Assembly: GCF_030124375.1 (NCBI RefSeq)
Contig: NZ_JASKLS010000010.1
Coordinates: 1 to 64,000, forward strand
Direction of reading: 5' to 3'
From: Sinorhizobium sp. 6-70
Lineage (GTDB): Bacteria > Pseudomonadota > Alphaproteobacteria > Rhizobiales > Rhizobiaceae
Length of the DNA: 64,000 nt
The notes under the pieces: model-generated
What the model saw: only the letters and a program-made list of their open reading frames with translations
Told to the model about the DNA's origin: nothing
Database searches by the model: none
Position numbers and translations under genes: made by a program
In this document: positions 34,643 to 43,484 of the stretch, piece after piece
How the letters are laid out: every line of letters begins with the position of its first letter
Numbering within the stretch: position 1 is the stretch's first letter

Positions 34643-35758
34643 CTAGGATGTTGAGGCGTCTTTTTCAAACAGCAATATGTCGCGCTCAGTAACGGAAAGC
34701 GTTACGTCACGCAATCCTTGCGGCAACAGATCGGCGCGGATACGTGCCCGCACTGTACGCTCGAATTGCGGTACGGCAAGCTCCAACAGTTCCACGACGC
34801 CCAGAAAACGTCTCGACAGGATGCGCGCAGGAATGTCGCCGCCCTCCTCCTTGAGGTGAACGCCGGAAAGCCTGACTGCGACGCTCAACGGCTGCCCCTC
34901 CTTGTAATGCCCCGCGGGCACGTCTCCGAGCGGCGTTTCGACGCGGCCGTCCCGCACACGCGCATCGAAGACATTTATCTCGGAAAAGAACCCGGCCGCG
35001 AAAAGGTTGCGCGGTTTGCGATAAAGCTCATCAGCCGTACCGACCTGAACCAGGCGCCCGTCCTTCAACAGGGCGATGCGATCGGCCATTCGCATCGCCT
35101 CCTCCGCGTCATGTGTCACGACGATCGCCGTTGCCCGGGTCTCGCGCAGAATGGCGAGCGTGTCGGCGCGGATTGAATCCTTGAGGCGAGAGTCGAGGCC
35201 CGAGAACGGTTCGTCCATCAGCAAGACTGCGGGCCGCGGTGCAAGAGCGCGGGCAAGTGCCACGCGCTGCTGCTCGCCGCCCGAAAGCACGTGGGGATAA
35301 CGGTCGGCGTAATGCAGGAGGCCAACACGCTCCAGTGCCGCATCCGCCTGTACCAGCGCCTCCTTCTTGGGCAGGGCCGTCAATCCAAAGCAGACGTTGT
35401 CGCGGATCGTCATGTGAGGAAAAAGCGCAAAATCCTGGAACATCAGGCCGACGCCGCGCTTCTCGGGCGGGAGAAAGACCGACGGCCCGGAAATTTCTTG
35501 TCCGTTTAGGAGGAGACGACCGCCGGTCTGCATCTCGATGCCTGCCGCGATGCGCAGCAGCGTCGTTTTGCCCGATCCGGAAGGACCGAGCAGGCAAAGC
35601 ACTTCGCCGGCCTTAGCCGTGAGCGTGACGCCCTTGATCGTTTCCTTGGAATGATAGCGGTGGCTGATATCCTCGAATGCCAGGCTCGCCGCGAATGACA
35701 CTCCGGACCGTCGCGTTGCCATGACGGCGCCGTTGTATGCGTCTGAAACCATGCTCAT
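34643..35758 (-). CDS. ABC transporter ATP-binding protein, orphan in this window
   Basis: A 371-residue ATPase of the type used by iron, thiamine and polyamine importers (FbpC/PotA group). It has Walker A GPSGSGKTT, the signature LSGGEQQRVALARAL, Walker B VLLMDEPFSGLD and the switch His in VVTHD. A C-terminal TOBE-like region of about 120 residues probably regulates import. The permease and binding protein genes are not adjacent: scpB lies upstream and tatA downstream. AAGGA precedes the ATG at 35758. The substrate cannot be inferred. Confidence 0.9.
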   Translation of the reverse strand: MSMVSDAYNGAVMATRRSGVSFAASLAFEDISHRYHSKETIKGVTLTAKAGEVLCLLGPSGSGKTTLLRIAAGIEMQTGGRLLLNGQEISGPSVFLPPEKRGVGLMFQDFALFPHMTIRDNVCFGLTALPKKEALVQADAALERVGLLHYADRYPHVLSGGEQQRVALARALAPRPAVLLMDEPFSGLDSRLKDSIRADTLAILRETRATAIVVTHDAEEAMRMADRIALLKDGRLVQVGTADELYRKPRNLFAAGFFSEINVFDARVRDGRVETPLGDVPAGHYKEGQPLSVAVRLSGVHLKEEGGDIPARILSRRFLGVVELLELAVPQFERTVRARIRADLLPQGLRDVTLSVTERDILLFEKDASTS

Positions 35759-35832
35759 TCATTCCTTGAACCGGAGGCCCAGCGGCAAAACGCCGGTACC
35801 CGGGCCTAAAGCCGATATTCCCAGTCAGGATT

Positions 35833-36561
35833 TTAATCGTCTTCTTCAGCCTTCGGTGTCAAGAGGCCGAGTTCTTCAAGGTCCATTTGCGTAATGGGAT
35901 CCTCGTTCTCGGCGAGTTCGTCTTCGCCGGCGGGAACCGGAATGTGCAGGTTGGACGGAATGCGCCCGGACAGCAGCCCGGCACCCTTCAATTCTTCGAT
36001 ACCGGGGAGATCGCGAATTTCCTCGAGGCCGAAATGATCGAGGAAATCCCGTGTCGTTCCGAATGTGACGGGCCTTCCCGGGGTCCGCCTGCGGCCGCGA
36101 AAGCGCACCCAGCCCGCCTCCATCAGCACGTCGAGTGTCCCCTTCGACGTCTGCACGCCGCGTATATCCTCGATTTCCGCGCGGGTCACCGGCTGGTGGT
36201 AGGCGATGATCGCCAGCACCTCGAGGGCCGCCCGCGACAATTTCCTGACCTCCTGTTCGTCCGTCTGGACGACGAAGGAGAGATCGGCAGCCGTGCGAAA
36301 TGCCCAGTGGTCGGCAACCTGGACAAGATTGACGCCGCGCGAGGCATAGAGTGCCTTCAACCGGGCCATGATCCGCCCGACGTCGGCGCCACGGGGAAGC
36401 CGGGTCGCGATATAGGTTTCGGAAACGGGCTGAGCCGATGCGAAGACCAGCGCCTCCGCGATCCGTTCCGCTTCCCGCTCGAGCCTCGGATCGAGGGTAA
36501 CCGCCTCGTGCACCTCCTCGTCGTCGGGCATTCCCGGCAAGTACTTCTGCGCTTCAGCCAC
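35833..36561 (-). CDS. scpB: Chromosome segregation and condensation protein ScpB
   Basis: A kleisin-associated winged-helix protein that completes the SMC-ScpAB condensin. The 242-residue product has the typical N-terminal helical part (ERIAEALVFASAQPV) and two winged-helix units including LAIIAYHQPVTRAEIEDIRG. A short acidic end follows. The start is a GTG with GGAGG six bases upstream, overlapping the scpA stop by eight bases. No smc gene is in the window. Confidence 0.94.
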   Translation of the reverse strand: MAEAQKYLPGMPDDEEVHEAVTLDPRLEREAERIAEALVFASAQPVSETYIATRLPRGADVGRIMARLKALYASRGVNLVQVADHWAFRTAADLSFVVQTDEQEVRKLSRAALEVLAIIAYHQPVTRAEIEDIRGVQTSKGTLDVLMEAGWVRFRGRRRTPGRPVTFGTTRDFLDHFGLEEIRDLPGIEELKGAGLLSGRIPSNLHIPVPAGEDELAENEDPITQMDLEELGLLTPKAEEDD

Positions 36562-37417
36562 GCGCCGCCTCCATTTCCGCCAGAGTAGCCGCATCGATCG
36601 GCTTTGGTCCACGCCGCAGATAGATGGGCGCGAAGGCACCGTCCTGCCGGATCTCCAGTCGTCCTTCGCGAACCATCTCGAGTGACGCGGCAAAGGAACT
36701 CGCAATCGCCGTTGCGCGTTCTTTCGGGCTCGTCAGGTAGCGGATGAGAAAATGATCAAGTGCCGTCCAATCGTCGAGACTGCCGATCATCCGCGCCAGG
36801 ATCAGGCGCGCATCGGCCAACGACCAAACATGGCGCTTTTCGATCGTCACCTGCGTTATTGCCTGACGCTGCCTGAGACTCGCATAGGCGGTCAGCAGAT
36901 CATAGAGGGACGCGTCGTAACCCGATTTCCTTTCGGCAACGATATGTTCCGGCGCGCCGCGGGCGAAGACGTCGCGGCCGAGCCGGTTTCTGTTGACGAG
37001 CGTTGTCGCGGCATCGCGCATGGCTTCGAGGCGCTTCAGCCGGAACGCAAGCGCCGAAGCCATCTCCTCGCCGGAGGGGCCCTCATCCTTTGCCTGTTGC
37101 GGAAGCAGCAGGCGGGACTTGAGATAGGCAAGCCACGCGGCCATGACGAGATAGTCAGCGGCAAGTTCGATGCGGATCGAACGGGCGCGCTCTATGAAGG
37201 CGATGTATTGTTCCGCAAGCGCCAGCACGGAGATACGTGAAAGATCGACGCGCTGACTGCGCGCAAGATGAAGGAGCAGGTCGAGCGGGCCTTCGAACCC
37301 GGCAAGGTCGACGACGAGGGCTTCCTCATGCAGCCCGCGATCGGCAGCCTCGTCCCACAAAGGCTCCATCGGCGCCTTCGTGCCGGCTTGTCCCTGCCAT
37401 TCGCCCGTGTTGCTCAC
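36554..37417 (-). CDS. scpA: Chromosome segregation and condensation protein ScpA (kleisin)
   Basis: Links the SMC heads in the condensin ring. The 287-residue protein contains the defining FEGPLDLLLHLARSQRVDL near the N-terminus and a C-terminal winged helix that binds the SMC cap. GTG at 37417 is used here because AAAGG precedes it; an ATG at 37369 would shorten the protein by 16 residues and is also possible. It lies 25 bases after nagZ and overlaps scpB, so nagZ-scpA-scpB form one operon. Confidence 0.92.
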   Translation of the reverse strand: MSNTGEWQGQAGTKAPMEPLWDEAADRGLHEEALVVDLAGFEGPLDLLLHLARSQRVDLSRISVLALAEQYIAFIERARSIRIELAADYLVMAAWLAYLKSRLLLPQQAKDEGPSGEEMASALAFRLKRLEAMRDAATTLVNRNRLGRDVFARGAPEHIVAERKSGYDASLYDLLTAYASLRQRQAITQVTIEKRHVWSLADARLILARMIGSLDDWTALDHFLIRYLTSPKERATAIASSFAASLEMVREGRLEIRQDGAFAPIYLRRGPKPIDAATLAEMEAARG

Positions 37418-37442
37418 CAACTTGCCTTTCCGCCGCTTTACC

Positions 37443-38459
37443 CTAGGCCAGGGCAAACATGGCGTTGAACTCCGCTCTCAATGAATCCTGGTCCGCATTG
37501 TCCGGCTTTCGGAACGCGGCCTCTGCCGCCCTTGCCCGGCGCAGCCGATCGCCCGACAGGACCGGAACGACATCCGCGACGGCCCTCATCTCTTCCATTA
37601 TGCCATGACAATGCAAGACGAGATCAAGTCCGGCGCCGATAATGCCGCGGGCGCGAGCGGCCATGTCCCCGGCAAGCGCATTCATCGAAACATCGTCCGA
37701 CATCAAAAGCCCGTCGAAACCGATATGGCCGCGAATGATTTCGCTGACGACCTTTGGTGAAGTCGTTGCCGGATTGTCGGGATCGATCGCAGTAAAGATC
37801 ATATGCGCCGACATGGCCATGACTTCGTCCTTCATGGCGATAAAGGGAAGAAAGTCGTTTCGCTGCAATTCCTCAAGACCGGCTTCCACAACGGGTAGCT
37901 TGTGGTGTGAATCCACGAATGTGCGGCCGTGACCCGGCATGTGCTTCATCACCGGCAGCATACCGCCCGCTTTCAGTCCCTCGCTCATCGCACGGCCGAT
38001 CGCGGTCACCGTCTCCGGATCATGCCCATAGGCCCGGTTGCCGATGACGTCATGGCTTCCCGGCACCGGCACGTCGAGCACCGGCAGGCAATCGACCGTG
38101 ATGCCGAACCGCATCAGGTCGAAGGCATGAAGACGCCCCATGAGCCACGCGGCGCGCAGACCTTGCTCCCGGTCGCGGCGATATATCTCTCCGATCGCGG
38201 CACCGTTCGGGTATTGCTGGACGAGCGGCGGCCGGATGCGCTGGACGCGGCCGCCCTCCTGGTCGATCAGCACCGGGGCGTTCGGATTGCCGATGCTGTC
38301 GCGCAGAGCGGCGACGAGATCCGAGATCTGATTTTCTTCGCCGATGTTGCGGCCGAAAAGGATGAAGCCCCACGGGCGCTCGCCATCGAAGAAACGACGC
38401 TCTTCCGCGGTCAGGGAAAGGCCTTTGCAGCCGGAGATAAATGCTTTTGATTCGCTCAT
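37443..38459 (-). CDS. nagZ: Beta-N-acetylhexosaminidase NagZ
   Basis: A family 3 glycoside hydrolase that removes GlcNAc from anhydromuropeptides in cell-wall recycling. The 338-residue protein shows the family block KHMPGHGRTFVDSHHKLP, which holds the catalytic His loop (general acid/base site). The catalytic Asp nucleophile is in LLMSDDVSM. No signal peptide, in line with a cytoplasmic enzyme. It heads the nagZ-scpA-scpB group, behind a terminator after the SPOR gene. Confidence 0.94.
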   Translation of the reverse strand: MSESKAFISGCKGLSLTAEERRFFDGERPWGFILFGRNIGEENQISDLVAALRDSIGNPNAPVLIDQEGGRVQRIRPPLVQQYPNGAAIGEIYRRDREQGLRAAWLMGRLHAFDLMRFGITVDCLPVLDVPVPGSHDVIGNRAYGHDPETVTAIGRAMSEGLKAGGMLPVMKHMPGHGRTFVDSHHKLPVVEAGLEELQRNDFLPFIAMKDEVMAMSAHMIFTAIDPDNPATTSPKVVSEIIRGHIGFDGLLMSDDVSMNALAGDMAARARGIIGAGLDLVLHCHGIMEEMRAVADVVPVLSGDRLRRARAAEAAFRKPDNADQDSLRAEFNAMFALA

Positions 38460-38553
38460 CCCAGAATCATAGTGCGCGCACCGTTCGGCGCGAAGTCACA
38501 AAGCTACAGTTCCTCGATCATTCACAGACAAAGCGTCACCTCAAAAGAAAAGA

Positions 38554-38573
38554 GCGCGACATTTCTGCCGCGC
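38554..38573 (-). terminator. Terminator of the SPOR-domain gene
   Basis: GCGCG at 38554-38558 pairs with CGCGC at 38569-38573. On the minus strand the stem is followed by TCTTTTCTTTT. It lies 25 bases beyond the stop of the SPOR gene. Confidence 0.75.
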
Positions 38574-38597
38574 CCGTCTTGTTGATCTTACCCGGAA

Positions 38598-41561
38598 TTA
38601 CTTCGTGACCAGGCAGCTTCCGCCGGCGCCCTTGTAGCGAGAGCAAAGCGCATTGGCCTCCTCCCGCGAGCCGGCCGGGATACGCACACGATAATAGGTC
38701 CCCTTGCCGGCGATCTCAGCCTTGCGAATATCGACCCCGCGGCCGCCGATGACGCTGGCAAACTTCGCGGAGAGGCTGTTGTAGCTCTTCTGCGCTTCGG
38801 CTTCAGAAGGCAGCGAGGCGATCTGGATCACATAGCTGCCCGCGGGCACGGAGGCGGTCGCAAGCGGTGCGGCCGGCGCTGCATTCGCCGTTTCGATCGC
38901 GGGCGCGTTTTCCGCCGGCGTTTTCGCAACATTCGCCGAGGCACTGGAAGCAGCTTGGCCCTTCGGACGCGTCTGCGGCACGGGAGCCGCTTGGCCACCG
39001 ATCGCTGTTGTCTTCACGCTACGTACAGCGACCTCTTCGATGGAAGCATCGCTTGGAGCAGCCAGGGCAGCCTTTTCGGCACCGGCGGGCGGTTGCCCGC
39101 TGGGACGCAGCTCAGATCCGGCGTCTGCGACAGTTGCCTCACCTTTGGACCCGGCGGCTGCGGCCTGGCCGGAAGCGGTCGCCGGAATGGATTCGTTGAC
39201 GCTTGCCGTCGCGTCGTTCGCCGGCGGAACCACCGGCTCTTCGCGGGCAACCAACGTGCCGTCGGGCTTGACGATCATCGTACGGACCTTGCGCGGCGCC
39301 ACCGCAGGAGCTCGTTCCTCCTCGGCCGTCGCGGCATCGCTCGTCTCTCCATCCGGCAGCAGGCGCGCCACTTCCTCTTCCTCTGCCGGGGCCGTCATTG
39401 CGTCGGCATCATCGCTACCTTCCAGCGGCAAAGTCTCCGGTGTCAGCGTTTTCTGGACCACATCCATCGGCTCTTCGGTCGAAGAGACCAACGCTTCCTG
39501 GCGCGGCGCATCTCCCTGAGCTCCAGCAACGCGATCGTAGACCGCCTTGTCCTGGTTCGGTACGGTCTTGCCGCCCTTCTCTTCCGGAACGACCTTCACC
39601 GGGTTCTTGTCCGCCAGAATGATCTTCGGACCGTCTCCGGTCAGGGCGGCAGTGCTGCCCCCCATCCAGGCGTAGACCCCGGCACCACCGAGGATGATGA
39701 CGCCCGCCACGCTGGCGGCCAAAAGCATCGTGCGCTGGGAGCGGCGACCATAGCCCTGCTCCACGTATTCCGAAGCACGATCCACTTTTGGTGCCAAGCG
39801 CTCCGTGTCTTGTGTCGCCTGTTGACGTTCAGCCATCGAACGCTGGAAGTCCTCTTCCATCGCCTTTTCGAACTCGTCGAAATCATCGGCTACCGACGCC
39901 TGGGGACTTGCCTTCGCTGCGGCTGGAAGTGCCGCCGCTGCATGGGCGCCGTGATCCTCGACGCGCGAACCGTCCCGGGGCCCCGGCGTGCTGAAAAGCT
40001 GCGCCATTTCCGCGTCGATATCGAGATCGTAGTCGGTCGCATAGGCGGCTGGTTTTTCTTCGACTTCCAGCGCCGGCAACTGCGGCACGTCGACGTCCGC
40101 GATCGGCGCCACGCCGCTTTCCGGCTCGGCGATCATTGCGGGATCGAACGGCAGCGCGCTTTCGGCGGGTTCTTCTTCCTCTGCAATCACCTCCGTCGAT
40201 GCCTGCGGCTCGTCGTGGCGGACTTCGGCTTCAGCCGGAACCGACAGCGCCTGCAGGAAGGGCTGTGCCGCCGGTTCGATCAACGCAGGATGCGCAACGA
40301 TCGGCTGCTCAGCTGCGGCGTGGACGGCTTGCTCCGCATCAGCCTTCGGCGGGTCTATGTCCAGGGCGAGCTCCGACAGCTCCAGCTCGAAATCGTCGAT
40401 GTCAAAGCTGGGTTCCGGCTCGACCGCGGCCACTTCCTGAACGGGCTCCGGCGTTGCCACTGGCAAAGTGGCTGGCGTGGCAGGAATCTTTGCGACCACA
40501 GGCTCGGCGATCGGAGCAGCAAACGCGCGCTGCTGCGATGCACCGGAGGCGGACGCGACCGGCGTCGCACGGCTGAAGGTGGGCTTAAAAGGATAGCTGC
40601 TCTTCTTTACGGGCGCAGCGGTCGCAGGCGCAGCGGGGCTTGCATGGAGCGCCGGATGGGCCTCCACCGCTGCCGCCACCAGACCTGTCGCGACGGGCAC
40701 GGGAAAACGCTCGACATCAGCAAGCAACTGATCGACGTCGTCCGGGGAGCCGGACGAGGCCGCAGCCGGCACTACGGCTGCATTGACAACCGGCGTGGCG
40801 ATTTCCGCGCTGTGCCTGGCAAGCTCATCCGCCATGTCGACAAAGACCGCATCCAAGCTCGCCGCCGGCTCGCCGGCCCGAGCGGCGGCCGCTGCATGAA
40901 GCGAAAGCGGTACGTGCATTGCCTCGAAGGCGGGCGCATCGAGCGCTTCATTCCGCGCCGAGTGCAACTCAATGCCACCGCTCGCGTGGCTGGCTCCGGA
41001 GCCTTGGGAATCCTGCGGGAGCGATAGATCTTCGTAGCCGAGCGAAAGTTCAAGCTCGCGCTCCAGATCGACCGCCGGATCGATTTCCGCGAGTTCGGGG
41101 ACGTCGACAACATCGAGTTCGTCCTGCGTCACCGCATCGGCTGCGGGAGCAAGCGAAGCAGTGTCGTCGTGTCCGTCTTCGGCCGGTTCGGAAAGGGGAG
41201 AAGCACGATCTTCAACCGCGGCAACGGCGTACTCGGCAACGGGCTCAACGGGAGTGGGAGCCTCGGCATGATGCTGCTCCGCCACGCCGCCGGCGACCGG
41301 ATGTTCGACAAGCCCGCTGTCCGGGTGAACCGCAACAGCGCGCGGAGCGTCGTAGCTATCAAACTCGCGGAGAAGCTCTTCCTCGAGGTCGAACGCGGGA
41401 TCCCGCCGAACGGCCTCTTGGTGCCGCTGCAGTTCCTGCAATTGCTGAACGGCTGGCCGAGCATCGTAACCGACAATGCGGGCAAGTTCGCTCAACGGAT
41501 CGTCGTCGGCCAATACATCGAATTCTGCCGGCCCGCTTCGTGCGAATTGTTTGTCTGCCAT
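38598..41561 (-). CDS. Large SPOR-domain membrane protein
   Basis: A 987-residue protein with an unusually long acidic, Ala/Glu/Pro-rich cytoplasmic N-terminal part (about 1-600) that contains only low-complexity sequence. One membrane helix follows (TMLLAASVAGVIILGGAGVYAW). A periplasmic linker of about 250 residues leads to the C-terminal SPOR domain (SYVIQIASLPSEAEAQKSY to the end), which binds denuded peptidoglycan at division sites. The N-terminal start MADKQFARSG is conserved in rhizobial relatives. Its place between argS and nagZ is the classical one for this gene in alphaproteobacteria. GGAG precedes the ATG closely. Repeated VA/EP blocks may be prone to length change. Confidence 0.88.
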   Translation of the reverse strand: MADKQFARSGPAEFDVLADDDPLSELARIVGYDARPAVQQLQELQRHQEAVRRDPAFDLEEELLREFDSYDAPRAVAVHPDSGLVEHPVAGGVAEQHHAEAPTPVEPVAEYAVAAVEDRASPLSEPAEDGHDDTASLAPAADAVTQDELDVVDVPELAEIDPAVDLERELELSLGYEDLSLPQDSQGSGASHASGGIELHSARNEALDAPAFEAMHVPLSLHAAAAARAGEPAASLDAVFVDMADELARHSAEIATPVVNAAVVPAAASSGSPDDVDQLLADVERFPVPVATGLVAAAVEAHPALHASPAAPATAAPVKKSSYPFKPTFSRATPVASASGASQQRAFAAPIAEPVVAKIPATPATLPVATPEPVQEVAAVEPEPSFDIDDFELELSELALDIDPPKADAEQAVHAAAEQPIVAHPALIEPAAQPFLQALSVPAEAEVRHDEPQASTEVIAEEEEPAESALPFDPAMIAEPESGVAPIADVDVPQLPALEVEEKPAAYATDYDLDIDAEMAQLFSTPGPRDGSRVEDHGAHAAAALPAAAKASPQASVADDFDEFEKAMEEDFQRSMAERQQATQDTERLAPKVDRASEYVEQGYGRRSQRTMLLAASVAGVIILGGAGVYAWMGGSTAALTGDGPKIILADKNPVKVVPEEKGGKTVPNQDKAVYDRVAGAQGDAPRQEALVSSTEEPMDVVQKTLTPETLPLEGSDDADAMTAPAEEEEVARLLPDGETSDAATAEEERAPAVAPRKVRTMIVKPDGTLVAREEPVVPPANDATASVNESIPATASGQAAAAGSKGEATVADAGSELRPSGQPPAGAEKAALAAPSDASIEEVAVRSVKTTAIGGQAAPVPQTRPKGQAASSASANVAKTPAENAPAIETANAAPAAPLATASVPAGSYVIQIASLPSEAEAQKSYNSLSAKFASVIGGRGVDIRKAEIAGKGTYYRVRIPAGSREEANALCSRYKGAGGSCLVTK

Positions 41562-41624
41562 ACTCTCCACTCACAATTGCCTGCGTTCGTTTGCCAGTGC
41601 ATTGTGGGGAAATGGTGACAATAC

Positions 41625-43385
41625 TTACCGCATCTCTTCCGGCGCTGAGGTGCCTGTAATAGACAGGCCTGACTTCAGTACCGAGGCGACAGCATGCACC
41701 AGCCCGAGTCTGGCAATGCTTAATTCTCGGTTCTTATCGTTAACAAAACGTAATTCTGGATTTTCTTTACCTTTGTTCCAGTGTCCGTGGAAGGCTGCGG
41801 CAAGATCATACAGATAAAAAGCGATTCGGTGAGGCTCCTGCGAGAGTGCCGCTGCCTCGATGACGCGGGGATATTCTGCGAGCTTCGCGACAAGCTGCAT
41901 CTCGGCAGGATCAACGATCGCTCCCGTCACTGCCGTGGCAAGATCAAGCGACGAGAAATCAAGATCAGGGAACGCTTCCGCCGCCTGGCGGAACACTGAG
42001 CTGCAGCGTGCGTGCGCATATTGTACGTAGAAGACCGGGTTATCCTTCGACTGTTCGGTCACCTTGGCGAAGTCGAAGTCGAGAGGCTCGGTGTTTTTCC
42101 GGTAGATCATCATGAAGCGGACAGGGTCCCGTCCAACCTCTTCGACGACGTCGCGCAGCGTTACGAAGTCGCCGGACCGCTTGGACATCTTCACCGGCTC
42201 GCCGCCACGGTAGAGCTTGACGAGTTGGCAAAGCAGTACCGTCAGCTTGGCCGTCCCGCCCGACACGGCGCGAGCCAGTGCTTCCAGCCGCTTGACGTAG
42301 CCGCCGTGGTCGGCGCCAAGCACATAGATCATCTCGTTGAAGCCGCGGTCGAACTTATCCTTGAAGTAAGCAACGTCGGCGGCGAAATAGGTATAACTGC
42401 CGTCTGACTTGATGAGAGGGCGGTCGATGTCGTCGCCGACTTCCGTCGAACGAAACAACGTCTGCTCGCGGTCTTCCCAATCCTCCGGCAACTGTCCCTT
42501 CGGGGGCGGCAGCGTGCCCTTGTAGACATGTCCCTTGAAAGTCAGATCGTTGATCGCGGTGCGGATCCGCGTTGCATTGTTGTCGTGCAGCGTCCGCTCG
42601 GAGAAGAAGACATCGTGATGGACGTTCAGCGCAGCCAGGTCCTCGCGGATCATCGCCATCATCGCGTCGATCACGCGCTCCTTGACGAGGGGCATCCACT
42701 TGTCGTCCGGCATGATCCGGAGGCTTGTGCCGAATTCATCCGCCAGCGCCTCGCCCACCGGGACGAGATAGTTACCGGGATAGAGCCCTGGCGGGATCTC
42801 CCCGATGTCCTCACCAAGCGCCTGCCGATACCGCAGGAACGCCGAACGCGCCAGGACATCGATCTGCGAGCCCGCATCGTTGATATAATATTCCTTGGTC
42901 ACGTCGTAGCCGGCAAAGGCGAGAAGATTGGCCAGCGCATCGCCGACAACCGCGCCGCGGCAATGGCCAACGTGCATCGGCCCCGTCGGGTTGGCGGAAA
43001 CGTATTCGACATTCACCTTGCGTCCCGCGCCGACAGTGCTGCGGCCGTAGTCGGTGCCGGCCCTCACGACGGAGGCCAGGAGCTTCTGCCAATAGGAAAC
43101 CGACAAGCGGACGTTGATAAAGCCCGGTCCGGCAACGGTAACCTCGGTGATTTCCGGATCCTGCCTGAGTTTCTCGACGATAAGGTCGGCAAGCGCGCGC
43201 GGATTCATACCCAGCGATTTGGCGAGAACCATGGCGGCATTGGTCGCCACGTCGCCATGACTTGCATCGCGAGGCGGTTCGATATTGATGCGCCCGAAGT
43301 CAAGTTCGGATCGCTTTTCACGCACGATATCAAGCGCTTCTAGAATATTTTTAATTCTTGATTCGAAGTCTGTGAAAAGATTCAT
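41625..43385 (-). CDS. argS: Arginyl-tRNA synthetase
   Basis: Charges tRNA-Arg. The 586-residue class I synthetase has the N-terminal additional domain, the HIGH-type motif NPTGPMHVGHCRGA and the KMSKS-type loop KMSKRSGDFVT. The C-terminal anticodon-binding domain is complete. The order dgt-argS-SPOR gene is kept in many alphaproteobacteria. dgt is 99 bases upstream. Confidence 0.96.
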   Translation of the reverse strand: MNLFTDFESRIKNILEALDIVREKRSELDFGRINIEPPRDASHGDVATNAAMVLAKSLGMNPRALADLIVEKLRQDPEITEVTVAGPGFINVRLSVSYWQKLLASVVRAGTDYGRSTVGAGRKVNVEYVSANPTGPMHVGHCRGAVVGDALANLLAFAGYDVTKEYYINDAGSQIDVLARSAFLRYRQALGEDIGEIPPGLYPGNYLVPVGEALADEFGTSLRIMPDDKWMPLVKERVIDAMMAMIREDLAALNVHHDVFFSERTLHDNNATRIRTAINDLTFKGHVYKGTLPPPKGQLPEDWEDREQTLFRSTEVGDDIDRPLIKSDGSYTYFAADVAYFKDKFDRGFNEMIYVLGADHGGYVKRLEALARAVSGGTAKLTVLLCQLVKLYRGGEPVKMSKRSGDFVTLRDVVEEVGRDPVRFMMIYRKNTEPLDFDFAKVTEQSKDNPVFYVQYAHARCSSVFRQAAEAFPDLDFSSLDLATAVTGAIVDPAEMQLVAKLAEYPRVIEAAALSQEPHRIAFYLYDLAAAFHGHWNKGKENPELRFVNDKNRELSIARLGLVHAVASVLKSGLSITGTSAPEEMR

Positions 43386-43433
43386 CTGATCCGTCCGCTT
43401 TTTCCAGCCTACCTGGAGAATGGCGCAAAACTC

Positions 43434-43470
43434 AAAAAGGAGGCCGGGTTCTTACGAACCTGCAGCCTCC
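43434..43470 (-). terminator. Terminator of dgt
   Basis: GGAGGC (43439-43444) pairs with GCCTCC (43465-43470), with an inner GGTTC/GAACC stem around TTAC. On the minus strand a run of T follows (AAAAAGG on the plus strand). It separates dgt from argS. Confidence 0.8.
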
Positions 43471-43484
43471 GGGCGGGGGCGTCA

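Noticed and set aside
38955..41027. A 690-codon open frame on the plus strand
   Set aside because: It is the antisense shadow of the Ala/Glu-rich SPOR gene; the composition is Arg/Cys-rich and no ribosome binding site or domain is seen.
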